Shown: positions 52,957-62,111 of the stretch, piece by piece
How positions within the stretch are numbered: the stretch's first letter is position 1
Layout: each line of letters opens with the position of its first letter
Translations under genes and position numbers: made by a program
Assembly (NCBI RefSeq): GCF_028993635.1
Contig: NZ_CP118631.1
Span: 930,001-994,000, forward strand
Source: Mucilaginibacter sp. SJ
GTDB taxonomy: Bacteria > Bacteroidota > Bacteroidia > Sphingobacteriales > Sphingobacteriaceae
Reading direction: 5' to 3'
DNA: 64,000 nucleotides
The notes under the pieces: generated by a model
What the model saw: only the letters and a program-made list of their open reading frames with translations
The model's database searches: none
Told to the model about the DNA's origin: nothing

Positions 52957-54225
52957 ATGCTCAAAGCCTCCGCCCTGTATATGGTCATTGTGATCACGCT
53001 AGTGATAGGCCTGATCTGTTCTGCGCTAATTGCTGCAGCATACCTGTATAAAGCCCGGTACCAGGCGAAATTCCGCTCCGATCATCTGCAAAACAACCTA
53101 AATTCCGGTATTACAATACTGCTTAATAGTCGCGACAGCTCTTACAACGGTGGGCGAACTTTCAGCCTGTTCAACGGCGATGCCGACTCCGTAAGCCTAA
53201 AAAAAACGCGTTGGGGCGTTTTTGACGTATGTAGTATAAGTTCTTTCGCCGGCCGGGATACGCTGTACAAAGTATTTTCAGTGGCAAATGTTATTGACTC
53301 TAATAAATGGGCAGCCTTGTACCTTATCGATGAAGACCGCCCCCTCTCCGTCAGCGGCAACACGCTCATTCATGGCAATGTAGCAATCCCTAAAGCGGGT
53401 ATCAGGACCGCTTATATAGACAACGAGGCCTATACCGGAGATCCTGACATCATCAGAGGTAAAACTTCGGATAGCGAAAGAAAACTACCGGCCCTTTCTG
53501 CCTCCGGGCTTGAAATGCTTAAAAAAGCATTGGCATTGGCACCGGCAGAAAGCGATCTTCCGGCAGTCACGGACAGCCTCAACCGGTCTTTCCTTAAGCC
53601 GGCCCTTACCTACAGCTTTGGCAAAAAGGTAAAAACCATTAGCCATATCAGCCTCAGCGGCAACATCATTTTGTATTCTGACACCACCATCAACATTGAC
53701 AGTACGGCCCGGCTGAACAACATTCTCGTATTCGCAAAAGGAATATATGTTAACGCAGGTTTTCGGGGCAACTGTCAGCTTTTTGCCTCGGATTCCGTTA
53801 GCACAGGAAACCGTTGTTTTTTCAGTTACCCATCCTGCCTCGGCGTGCTTCGCCTTACCACAGGCAATACTATAGGGGTTCCTGCCAAACTGAATATTGG
53901 GGAAAATTCGGTGTGTGAAGGCATTGTTTTCAGTTACCAGGAAGATGAGCAGCAGCTCCCGCCGGTTATTTCACTCGGAAAAAAGACGACTATTCACGGC
54001 CAGGTTTATTCCCAGGGGATTTTAAACCTGAGAAACGGCGTCAGCATATTTGGCAGCGTTTTCACTAAGCGTTTTTTATACCAAAGCGAATTTACCCGAT
54101 ATGAAAACTACCTGATCAACCTATCCATCGATTCGCATTCGCTTTCACCATATTATTTAAGCAGCGACCTTGCGCCTGTTGCGGGCAGTTCCAAAAAGAT
54201 CTTACAATGGCTGGAAGCAAACTAA
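52957..54225 (+). CDS. GspK/PilX-like pseudopilin with beta-helix-like body
   Basis: A 422-residue protein whose N-terminus (MLKASALYMVIVITLVIGL) has a very short basic leader followed by a hydrophobic helix, as in GspK and PilX, with no Glu at position +5, also as in GspK. Cleavage would be after Ala4. The large body does not show the alpha-helical insert of known GspK; residues about 110-165 and 220-375 are rich in short strands with turn residues (LSVSGNTLIHGNVAI, IHGQVYSQGILNLRNGVSIFGSVF), suggesting a right-handed beta-helix or bactofilin-like fold. It would cap the pseudopilus. It overlaps the next gene by 19 bases. Confidence 0.7.
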   Translation: MLKASALYMVIVITLVIGLICSALIAAAYLYKARYQAKFRSDHLQNNLNSGITILLNSRDSSYNGGRTFSLFNGDADSVSLKKTRWGVFDVCSISSFAGRDTLYKVFSVANVIDSNKWAALYLIDEDRPLSVSGNTLIHGNVAIPKAGIRTAYIDNEAYTGDPDIIRGKTSDSERKLPALSASGLEMLKKALALAPAESDLPAVTDSLNRSFLKPALTYSFGKKVKTISHISLSGNIILYSDTTINIDSTARLNNILVFAKGIYVNAGFRGNCQLFASDSVSTGNRCFFSYPSCLGVLRLTTGNTIGVPAKLNIGENSVCEGIVFSYQEDEQQLPPVISLGKKTTIHGQVYSQGILNLRNGVSIFGSVFTKRFLYQSEFTRYENYLINLSIDSHSLSPYYLSSDLAPVAGSSKKILQWLEAN

Positions 54226-54581
54226 ATATACTCCACAAGGTCAGAGCATCTTCGATACTGGAAGTGATCGTTTCGATGATCATCATTATCATCGTGTTTG
54301 GTATTGCCATGATGATCTTCACCAATGTTGGCCGCCTCTCCCTGTCGGCCAAAAAGTTGAAGGCCGAGGCAATTTTACAGGAAAGCCTGTTCCGTGCCGA
54401 ACAGGCAGGCAGCCCAACTGACCAGACAACGACTATTGATGATATGACCGTCAGGCAGGAGCTTATCCCCTTTGGAAATGAACCGAACCTGTCCGTCATT
54501 ACGCTGACTGCATTTGATATCAGCCACGAACAGATAGCGCAATTTAAAAAAATAATCCTCATCCATGAAGCTCAACCATAA
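54207..54581 (+). CDS. GspI/PilV-like minor pseudopilin
   Basis: A 124-residue protein with a class III (prepilin) signal: basic leader MAGSKLNILHKVRA, then SSILEVIVSM and a long hydrophobic helix. Glu is at +5 if cleavage follows Ala14, so the residue before the cut is Ala, not the usual Gly. The short globular part (about 45-124) is too brief for a major pilin and fits GspI. It overlaps both neighbours (19 bases upstream, 17 downstream), showing tight coupling. Confidence 0.78.
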   Translation: MAGSKLNILHKVRASSILEVIVSMIIIIIVFGIAMMIFTNVGRLSLSAKKLKAEAILQESLFRAEQAGSPTDQTTTIDDMTVRQELIPFGNEPNLSVITLTAFDISHEQIAQFKKIILIHEAQP

Positions 54582-55074
54582 GATACAGGCATTCACAATC
54601 ATGGAGCTAACCATAGCCATGCTAATTTCAGCCATCGTGATTGGTATGATGTACAGCGCCTATGCAATCATCAATCATTCCTACCAGTCTTTTATCGACC
54701 GGAATGGCGGCACCGCAACTCTGTCCCTCCTCGACCAGCGCCTCAACCGTGATATCAGTAAAGCCGAAAGCATATCGAGATACAGCAACACCATTATCCT
54801 GAAGAGCAGTCACGATACCGTCAGCTATCAATTCCTGCCCGACCGGGTTATTCGTAAAAAAGCCCTGGCCGATACATTTAAGGTAACCTCCGAAAATTTC
54901 AACACATCCTTTGAATCATCGCCTGTTGAAGCCGATCCTTCGCAGGGAAAAGAAAAAAGGATAGACGACTTGCAGGTAACCCTGGTACTGGATGGGCAGA
55001 AAATCCCTTATCATTATTATAAAATATATAGTTCTGTTAACCTTTTCCAGCCTTTGAACGATGCCATCCATTGA
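54565..55074 (+). CDS. GspJ/PilW-like minor pseudopilin
   Basis: A 169-residue protein with a prepilin signal: leader MKLNHKIQA then FTIMELTIAMLISAIVIGM, cleaved after Ala9, Glu at +5. The body (about 40-169) has the mixed helix and beta pattern of GspJ, including a long segment LLDQRLNRDISKAES typical of PilW/GspJ. It overlaps the GspI-like gene by 17 and the GspF gene by 14 bases. Confidence 0.78.
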   Translation: MKLNHKIQAFTIMELTIAMLISAIVIGMMYSAYAIINHSYQSFIDRNGGTATLSLLDQRLNRDISKAESISRYSNTIILKSSHDTVSYQFLPDRVIRKKALADTFKVTSENFNTSFESSPVEADPSQGKEKRIDDLQVTLVLDGQKIPYHYYKIYSSVNLFQPLNDAIH

Positions 55075-56209
55075 CCTGAGCAGATATACCCCTAAAGAAG
55101 ATCCAAAACCGCCCAAAAAAAGCGGCGAAAACAGCCTATCTGCTCTGCTTAACAAGGATATCAGTTTTGGGAGCCAGGAATTGAGTGATAAAAAGAAGGA
55201 AGCCCTTTACCTTGAGTTAAGTTCGTTGCTCCTGGCCGGTATCAACCTCAAGAGCAGTTTCGAACTGGTCACAGCCGACCAGGAAAAAGAGAAGGACAAG
55301 CAATTGTTCAACACCATACAAGAATCTGTGCTGAAAGGGGCACCATTTTCCCTGGCTCTGGAACAGACCGGTAAATTTTCCCTTTACGAGGTTTACAGCC
55401 TTCAGATTGGGGAAGAAACAGGCAAGCTTACCGAAGTACTTGAAGACCTCGCCAAATTTTACCAGAACAAGATCAAACAGCGTCGGAAAATCGTATCGGC
55501 GCTTACCTATCCGTGTGTTGTACTAAGCACGTCCCTCGGCGCGGTATTTTTCATGCTGAAATTTGTGGTACCCATGTTTGGCGACGTATTTAAGCGTTTC
55601 GGCGGACAGCTACCCTGGATTACCGAAAAGATCATCAGTGTATCGCAAGCCATGGAGAATAACTTTTACGGATTTATCACCCTTGTGGCCATCCTGGCCG
55701 GCCTGACCTGGTACAGCCGTAAAACCGAGCGCTACCGGCAGTTTGTATCCAGACTGGTACTGCGCCTACCCCTGGCTGGCAATATCGTTCAAAAAATCTA
55801 TCTCGCCCGCTTCTGTAATTCCATGCGCCTGCTCATCAACGCTAAGCTCCCCTTGCTAAGAGCAATTGCACTGAGCCGCCAGATGATTGGCTACTATCCT
55901 ATTGAGACTTCTCTACAAAAGGTAGAAGACGATATCCTCAAAGGACAATCCCTGCACCAGAGCCTGCAGCAATTTAAGATATACCCTGCCAAAATGATCC
56001 AGTTGCTGAAAGTTGGCGAGGAAACTAATCAGCTTGATTATTTTTTCGCTAAAATCTCCGAGCAATACATCGATGAAGTGGAATATAAAACCTCCACCAT
56101 CAGCAGCATGATGGAGCCGCTGATCATCATTTTCCTGGGCCTGATTGTGGGTGTCATCCTGATCGCCATGTACCTTCCGATGTTCCAAATGAGTAATAGC
56201 TTTCAATAG
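55061..56209 (+). CDS. gspF: type II secretion system inner-membrane protein F
   Basis: A 382-residue platform protein with two GspF domains (about 50-172 and 250-372), each followed by membrane segments (about 150-180, 198-218 and 350-375). The N-terminal part has the typical LYLELSSLLLAGINLKSSFELV, and the second domain has LARFCNSMRLLINAKLPLLRAIAL. It would anchor the ATPase and pseudopilus in the inner membrane. It is the last gene of the plus-strand operon, and converges with the minus-strand operon across 260 bases that hold no gene. Confidence 0.92.
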   Translation: MPSIDLSRYTPKEDPKPPKKSGENSLSALLNKDISFGSQELSDKKKEALYLELSSLLLAGINLKSSFELVTADQEKEKDKQLFNTIQESVLKGAPFSLALEQTGKFSLYEVYSLQIGEETGKLTEVLEDLAKFYQNKIKQRRKIVSALTYPCVVLSTSLGAVFFMLKFVVPMFGDVFKRFGGQLPWITEKIISVSQAMENNFYGFITLVAILAGLTWYSRKTERYRQFVSRLVLRLPLAGNIVQKIYLARFCNSMRLLINAKLPLLRAIALSRQMIGYYPIETSLQKVEDDILKGQSLHQSLQQFKIYPAKMIQLLKVGEETNQLDYFFAKISEQYIDEVEYKTSTISSMMEPLIIIFLGLIVGVILIAMYLPMFQMSNSFQ

Positions 56210-56469
56210 CTTTTATCTGACATTGGATACATTCTTTTAAACAGCTTATCGAGATAATCCGCAAGATTGCCGTAAATGCAAATGAATAGCAAGCCCTGGC
56301 TAACACATGCAGGCTATGACGTTAGAATTTTACTCATCAGGCTTATATTAAAACGCGTAAAACATCTTGACCTGAGCACTTGGTATCCAAGTAATTTATT
56401 CAGATTAAGTAAAAAATGATTGCAGATCAGGTAAAGCAAAATGACGCTTCAGTTTCAGACAAGAACGAA

Positions 56470-56997
56470 TTACTTTACTACCACTTCAAAAACAAGGTCT
56501 AATAAAATACTTTTAGGGCCCTCAGATGATTCACCCCGCGATGGCACCCTGAAAGAACAGGACCGGATCATACCTATACCATTTGCTGATGGTAATTGGT
56601 GCAGCAATCTCAACAATGAAAAAAAGTCTCCCGAAAAGGTCAGTTTCTGAAGTAAATACTTTTCGGTACGGTAGCTTTTATCCGGTACGGGCGCACCGAC
56701 CAGTCTGACATTGTTTCTTTCCGCCAGCAGGGCTATCGAGCCGATCGCATTACTCCTGTAATTCAATGTATCTGCACGGTAAAGCGCGATAATCCGGTCC
56801 AGGTTTGCATTCTTCCTGTCCGTATAGCCCGGCTGTTCGGTTACGCTATGTTGTTGCATGAGCTGCTCTTTGTACTGTTTGTTCAGGGCTCTGGCCTCAA
56901 GTGTATGTTTAATAGCCAGTTCATAGGAAGCTACAGCCATCACCACAGCTGCCAGTACCAGTAAGTAATTTTTCTTAAAAGGCCAGTATTTCAGCAT
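56470..56997 (-). CDS. GspM/PilO-like protein
   Basis: A 175-residue protein: short cytoplasmic head, one membrane segment (about 10-29), a coiled-coil-like stretch (about 30-65) and a small ferredoxin-like C-terminal domain (about 80-175, ...EKYLLQKLTFSGDFFSLLRLLHQLP). This is the layout of GspM and PilO, which pair with GspL or PilN. Identity is weak and the call rests on architecture and position, 1 base after the GspL-like gene. It is the last gene of the minus-strand operon. Confidence 0.7.
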   Translation of the reverse strand: MLKYWPFKKNYLLVLAAVVMAVASYELAIKHTLEARALNKQYKEQLMQQHSVTEQPGYTDRKNANLDRIIALYRADTLNYRSNAIGSIALLAERNNVRLVGAPVPDKSYRTEKYLLQKLTFSGDFFSLLRLLHQLPSANGIGMIRSCSFRVPSRGESSEGPKSILLDLVFEVVVK

Positions 56998-56998
56998 A

Positions 56999-58213
56999 TT
57001 AATAGCCTAAAATTATGGTAAACAACCCGGTATTCAGTTCATTATTGAAATTGTAACTTTCGAGTTCCGCACTTTTTACCCATTTCTTTGATTTCAGTCG
57101 GGCCACCCATTCATTAACCGGGATGATCTGGGAAGATTCTCCGCGGATCAGTAATTTCCGATCTGTGAATTTCACACTGCCCAAACTCCGGTCAGCTGCG
57201 GCATCAACAGGGTCAATGTCGATTTGCTTAAGTATAATCCCGGCGGGCATTAATGCCGCCGCCTGGTCCACCAGACCGCTTTTGTTAATACCCTCTTCCC
57301 AACCAAGCGCGGTTAACAAAGATTCTTTTTGCCGGATCTCGTCAGCCAGGGCCCGAACATCCGTACTTGTCCTGGCCGAGGTACTAACCTCATCCGCCAA
57401 ACGGGCATTCTCCGCATTCAGCCCGGAAAGCCATATAAAATTACCCAGTAGCAACACAAAAAAGAGCACAAGAACAAGCATGCCATTAACTCTGAATTTA
57501 TGGTTACTGATCAAACCGTCCAATGTTGCCGCCAGATCTGGCACATCCGCTTTAACCGGGTTTACTTTCCCTGATAGCAATAATTGAAAAGCCGATGCAT
57601 AAATCACGATAAGCGACTCATCCAGCACCTCGTTTTCAACCTTCATAGCGTAAACGGCCTGAAAGCCTTCATTGAAAGTGAGTTTTTCCCAATGTTTATC
57701 CGCCGAGCGCTCAACCCTAATACCACCGAACATCAATTCCTCATTATAGATGTTTAATTGGGGCAGAATATGCTCTACCGGAAAAGGCCCCAGGCTTAAC
57801 ATGACCGGCAAAAGCCCCCCTTCCATGAGCAAATCCAGCCATTTATCAGCCTCAGCCTTACGGATCACTGACACAAAAGAATATTTCCCGGAAGGAAAAT
57901 GCTGCACATAAAAATCCTCCATGGCAACATTGGGTAGCACTGCTGAAAAATTCGCAGGGCTGATCTCCTCCACCCGCTCAAGCTGCTTGTACAATACACC
58001 CCGGCCCGAAATATTGATACTCAAAGGCACTGCTTGGCCAATATGCTTAATCAATTCATTCAAGCCAAGCGTTGTAAGCTTCTTTTCAAAAGTCAGGTTA
58101 TGGCCATCCAACGCAACCTGACAGTAATTAAACGCAGCACTGCCGTCCTTCAGGACCGTAATCCCCAGTCCCCCTGCCTGTTTAATTCCGTAAAACCGGT
58201 CCAGTATTGCCAT
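56999..58213 (-). CDS. GspL-like protein (PilM-PilN type fusion)
   Basis: A 404-residue protein with a cytoplasmic actin-like N-terminal half (about 1-230, FYGIKQAGGLGITVLK at the start), one membrane segment (about 245-265, VLVLFFVLLLGNFIWL), a coiled coil with many Ala and Glu (about 268-310), and a periplasmic ferredoxin-like domain (about 312-404). This equals PilM plus PilN joined, as in GspL. It would link the ATPase GspE to the periplasmic parts. The gap to gspD is 5 bases. Confidence 0.75.
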   Translation of the reverse strand: MAILDRFYGIKQAGGLGITVLKDGSAAFNYCQVALDGHNLTFEKKLTTLGLNELIKHIGQAVPLSINISGRGVLYKQLERVEEISPANFSAVLPNVAMEDFYVQHFPSGKYSFVSVIRKAEADKWLDLLMEGGLLPVMLSLGPFPVEHILPQLNIYNEELMFGGIRVERSADKHWEKLTFNEGFQAVYAMKVENEVLDESLIVIYASAFQLLLSGKVNPVKADVPDLAATLDGLISNHKFRVNGMLVLVLFFVLLLGNFIWLSGLNAENARLADEVSTSARTSTDVRALADEIRQKESLLTALGWEEGINKSGLVDQAAALMPAGIILKQIDIDPVDAAADRSLGSVKFTDRKLLIRGESSQIIPVNEWVARLKSKKWVKSAELESYNFNNELNTGLFTIILGY

Positions 58214-58218
58214 GTCCC

Positions 58219-60147
58219 TTATCGGATTATTGTAGATTTAATAAATAGTACGCTGACCACCTTGGATTTAGATTTTGTCCTACTGCTAAAAATCCACTTC
58301 AGCACAGGGATACGTGAAAGGATCGGGATACCCGAACCGCTTTCGTCGCTTTCCGTCCGTTCGATTCCCCCCAGCACGATGGTATCCTCGCTATGCACGC
58401 GCAAGCTGGTTTCAAACTTACTGATTGCCTGGGGCGGAGGTGAACCGTCTGTAGGTATGGACGTAAAATCAGAAATATTTACACTGATACCCAACGTAAC
58501 CTCATCATTTCCGGATACCAACGGCTTGATCCCAATGGACAAGTCAGCATTTACCGCCTCATAAACATTCGAAAAAATAGACTGGGTAGCCGTAGTCGTG
58601 ATGACGTTCTGGGTTGTATTTTTATAATATCTTTTACTTCCTATGCTCATCTTCGCCGTGTGGCCGTTCAAGGCAACCAACTTGGGGACCGAGCGGACAT
58701 CAACGTTGTTACTTTCCTCCAATGCCTTCAGGCTGATATAAAAATTGGGGGTCACGTGTCCCAGGTTAATCGAACTATTTTTACTGAGGCTGCTCAGGAA
58801 ACTGTTGATCGATTTGGCCCCGAAGGTATAGTCCAAACCCGACAACACCGTTCCTCCCGTTTTTACACTATCCGAAACACCAGCCGTAATCCCTGTAGAT
58901 ACCGTACGCGACTTATGAATATCAATCAGGGTCACCTCTACCAACACGCTCGGTACCAGGACATCCAGTTGCCTGATCAGTGCTTCCACCTCGTTGATCT
59001 GTGCGTCTGAGCCTGAGACCAGGAGCGTGTTCTGCTCCCTGAATTCTTTCAGCTCGATCCCCCGTTTCCAGTCTGCCGGGATCATCATCATCACAGTATC
59101 TATCGCCCGGTTTTGAAGATGGATCGCTCTCACCGATCTTAAACCTTCCTGTTTGCGGTCACCAATAATATAGATCCCGCCCTCCGAATGAAACGTATAT
59201 TCCGTACTTTTAAAAAGCAAGTTGAGAAAAGTATCGTAACTGACATCATTCACATGCAGGGTGATATTACCTTTAATCTCGGAATAGATCGAGTAGCTCT
59301 TCCCTGTTTCTTGCGAAGCCTGCTTTACCAAATCGCTGATCGGCGCGCCGACAGCGTCAGCAGAGATCAGCTTCTGGCCATTCACCATCCTGACATATAA
59401 CCCCGTTGCCCCACCTGCGACTGCACCTGTCGGCCTGAAATTTTTACGTACCGAAGTATTCTTGTCGCCGTTTATATATAATTCTTCATTTTCTCCCAAA
59501 GGCTGGAACAGGTAAAAACCATCGCCCGTTTTCACCATTTTCAATTCATTGGTATACGCCAGCTTTTCCAGCGCGCCGTCAAAAGGCGCACTTTCAATAA
59601 AGGCCGTTACCAATTTACCCTGCAGTGAGCCCGGTACAATCACATTTTTACCCGAAACCTGGCTTATCTTTTTAGCTACCGCAGGAAGACTGTCGTTCTG
59701 CAGTTCCAGCGAAAGCGCATTGCCTGCCTGTATATACTTTACATTGATATCTTTTACCAATGGCTTCACAAAACGATTGGGATCCTGAAAAGGGGTAATA
59801 TAGATGATCGTACCCACCACAGTAACATCCAGGTTATACTTCTGTGCCATGAGCATCAGGATATTGGCAGCTGTGGCATTATTGAAATTGTCATAAACAA
59901 CTATATTCAATGCTGGATCTACACTAATGTTCAGGTTATTGGCCAGTGCAAGTGTGTTCAGGTACTCCCGGATTGAAACCCCGCTAACCCGCAACTGTAC
60001 CCGCTGCCCCAGACCCGGCACCCGGACTCCCAGATCATCCAGTTTTTGGTGAATCCCCTGGATACGCTCTGTCTCCTGTGCCAGGGCAGAAAAGCTAAAA
60101 GCCATCCCTAAAACAAAAAATAAAAAAAGTAAAAGTCTTTTCCCCAT
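58219..60147 (-). CDS. gspD: secretin GspD
   Basis: A 642-residue outer-membrane secretin with a signal peptide (1-23, ending SALAQ). After it lies an N0/STN-like domain (about 48-115), then N1-N3 domains (about 120-385), and the secretin core (about 395-640) beginning VLVEVTLIDIHKSRTVSTGI and ending GSGIPILSRIPVLKWIFSS. N1-N3 are separated by a spacer that contains ENEELYINGDKNTS. It would form the exit pore. No separate pilotin gene is seen; the FN3 lipoprotein could serve as one. The 8-base gap to gspE shows a tight operon. Confidence 0.93.
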   Translation of the reverse strand: MGKRLLLFLFFVLGMAFSFSALAQETERIQGIHQKLDDLGVRVPGLGQRVQLRVSGVSIREYLNTLALANNLNISVDPALNIVVYDNFNNATAANILMLMAQKYNLDVTVVGTIIYITPFQDPNRFVKPLVKDINVKYIQAGNALSLELQNDSLPAVAKKISQVSGKNVIVPGSLQGKLVTAFIESAPFDGALEKLAYTNELKMVKTGDGFYLFQPLGENEELYINGDKNTSVRKNFRPTGAVAGGATGLYVRMVNGQKLISADAVGAPISDLVKQASQETGKSYSIYSEIKGNITLHVNDVSYDTFLNLLFKSTEYTFHSEGGIYIIGDRKQEGLRSVRAIHLQNRAIDTVMMMIPADWKRGIELKEFREQNTLLVSGSDAQINEVEALIRQLDVLVPSVLVEVTLIDIHKSRTVSTGITAGVSDSVKTGGTVLSGLDYTFGAKSINSFLSSLSKNSSINLGHVTPNFYISLKALEESNNVDVRSVPKLVALNGHTAKMSIGSKRYYKNTTQNVITTTATQSIFSNVYEAVNADLSIGIKPLVSGNDEVTLGISVNISDFTSIPTDGSPPPQAISKFETSLRVHSEDTIVLGGIERTESDESGSGIPILSRIPVLKWIFSSRTKSKSKVVSVLFIKSTIIR

Positions 60148-60155
60148 ATCTCTTC

Positions 60156-61586
60156 TTAGTAATTAAATAAAAGCGGATATATCTCCTCGATCGACGTTAG
60201 TCCCATGCTAAAGATCTCAAAAGCATTCTCTGCCAAAGTATGAATACCACGCTCTGCCAGCAGCGCATGTACATTCGCATTCCCCTTTTTGATCTCCTCC
60301 GCCAGGTCAAGATCTACCGGGATCACCTCATAAACCGCCTTCCTTCCTTTATATCCCGTATAATAGCATTGCTCACAACCATGCGGCTGGTAATGAAGTT
60401 TTACCTCTTTTGAGGGACGGTACTGACGCGGGTACATCGACGGATCAAAATCATGCACTGTCTTGCAATGTGGGCACAACAGCCTGATCAACCGTTGTGC
60501 CACCGTCGTACTAAGCGTATTCGCCACCAGAAAAGGTGGAATGCCCATATCGATCAAACGCGATACTGTCCCCCAGGCGGAGTTGGTATGGATGGTTGAC
60601 AACACCAGGTGTCCGGTCAACGCCGCACGAATTGCCATATTCGCCGTCTCGGGATCCCTGATCTCTCCTACCATGATTACATCCGGATCCTGCCTGAGGA
60701 AAGTCCGCAGCGCTGCCGCAAAACCCAGGCCGATTGATTCCTTTAGCTGTACCTGATTGACTCCTTCCAGCGTATATTCTACCGGATCCTCAATGGTCAG
60801 GATATTCCGGGTCTCCTTGTTCAGTAATTTCAGCGTGGCGTAAAGCGTCGTCGTTTTACCCGAACCCGTAGGCCCGCTGATTAGTAGGATCCCATTCGGG
60901 CGCTTAACGCCCTGCAGGTAATTTTCCAGATCGAAATCCGAAAAGCCAAGACTGTTCAGATCAATATTGGTAGCATCATTGTTAAGCAACCTGAGCACCA
61001 CCTTTTCTCCGTACAATGTGGGCAATACCGACACCCGGATATCGAATTGATGCACCCCGCTTTTAAAATTGATCCTACCGTCCTGCGGCAGGCGTTTTTC
61101 AGCGATATCCAGGTTCGCACTAATCTTAATCTTATTAATCAATGCCGGGTAATCATCATTTTTGAGCAGGTACCGCTCCACCATATTCCCGTCAATCCGG
61201 ATCCTCACCCTACATTTCTGTTCATATCTTTCTATATGTATATCACTGCTTTTCAAATTCTTCGCTTCCGAGATCAGGTCTTCAAGGAAATCATCACCCT
61301 GCTTCCCAACCTGGATTTGTCCTGTTCCCTCGGCCACGTTTTCCCGGAGGTAATACTTGGACAGTAATCTGGCAATCATTGTAACGGGCACAGGTTCCAA
61401 AATCACCTCGTTTCCCAGGAGCACTTCCAGTTCTACAGCCAGGTCGTTCTCATCAACGCCCGCTTCGCAATACAGCTCTATCCGTAAACCATCCCTCCCC
61501 TTAGGCAACACCCGGTAATGCCAAGCCTGCTCCTTGCTCAAAAAATGAATGTTCTCCGTCAATAAAAAAATCTCTTCCTGTTCCAT
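60156..61586 (-). CDS. gspE: type II secretion ATPase GspE
   Basis: A 476-residue hexameric ATPase that would drive pseudopilus assembly. Visible are the N-terminal GspE_N-like domain (about 1-95), Walker A GPTGSGKTTTLYATL near residue 235, the Asp and His boxes (ILTIEDPVEY, VILSTIHTN-like VLSTIHTNSAWG), Walker B IMVGEIRDPETANM near residue 300, and the zinc-binding four-cysteine motif CPHC...CEQC near residue 390-420 that marks GspE/PilB and not PilT. The start at 61586 overlaps the peptidase stop by one base (TAATG); an in-frame ATG at 61607 would add 7 residues. Confidence 0.95.
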   Translation of the reverse strand: MEQEEIFLLTENIHFLSKEQAWHYRVLPKGRDGLRIELYCEAGVDENDLAVELEVLLGNEVILEPVPVTMIARLLSKYYLRENVAEGTGQIQVGKQGDDFLEDLISEAKNLKSSDIHIERYEQKCRVRIRIDGNMVERYLLKNDDYPALINKIKISANLDIAEKRLPQDGRINFKSGVHQFDIRVSVLPTLYGEKVVLRLLNNDATNIDLNSLGFSDFDLENYLQGVKRPNGILLISGPTGSGKTTTLYATLKLLNKETRNILTIEDPVEYTLEGVNQVQLKESIGLGFAAALRTFLRQDPDVIMVGEIRDPETANMAIRAALTGHLVLSTIHTNSAWGTVSRLIDMGIPPFLVANTLSTTVAQRLIRLLCPHCKTVHDFDPSMYPRQYRPSKEVKLHYQPHGCEQCYYTGYKGRKAVYEVIPVDLDLAEEIKKGNANVHALLAERGIHTLAENAFEIFSMGLTSIEEIYPLLFNY

Positions 61587-62110
61587 TAATAAAACATCAG
61601 GCGCCATAACCAGAAATTGTTTGTTACATTAAAATGGAACAGGAACCAATCACAGCTTAGCATCAACAATAAAAAAAACGCGTAAAAGCCCACCAGCGGA
61701 ATAAATAAAGCCACCCTTCCTGAAGCCCAACGCCAAAGCCTCCAGCAAAACAGCACCATTATAGAGGAAGCCACAAAAAAAAACGCAAAATTCAGCTCAG
61801 ACAAATAGAACGCGATGGCCACCAGGAACAAAATATCCCCCAACCCCAAAAACCTCATGATATTCACAAACCGTCGCTTCCTGATTGAACAATACGCAGT
61901 TGTCATCAGGAGCACTAAGGCAATAAATTCAAGATTAAAAAACACTGGCAGCCAATACCCTCCCCAATCCCGCAGCCTGGAATAAGCCAAGCCGGCAAAA
62001 GCGATTGCTAAAAGCGGCGGCAAAAACCAGAACACCGCGCGTTCCTTAAAATCCTGGGCAGCAAAAACTCCGAGCATCGTCAGGATCATCAACTTTAAAA
62101 ACAGCACCAC
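61586..62110 (-). CDS. prepilin peptidase (A24 family), short form
   Basis: A 174-residue membrane protein with about six segments. The two catalytic aspartates are visible: AAQDFKERAVFWF near residue 19-20 and FLGLGDILFL (GxGD motif) near residue 92. Classical GspO/PilD is about 280 residues with an N-terminal methyltransferase and zinc-cysteine domain; that part is absent here, so it may only cleave, leaving methylation to another protein or not occurring. It lies between gspG and gspE in the same operon. Confidence 0.85.
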   Translation of the reverse strand: MVLFLKLMILTMLGVFAAQDFKERAVFWFLPPLLAIAFAGLAYSRLRDWGGYWLPVFFNLEFIALVLLMTTAYCSIRKRRFVNIMRFLGLGDILFLVAIAFYLSELNFAFFFVASSIMVLFCWRLWRWASGRVALFIPLVGFYAFFLLLMLSCDWFLFHFNVTNNFWLWRLMFY

Positions 62111-62111
62111 G

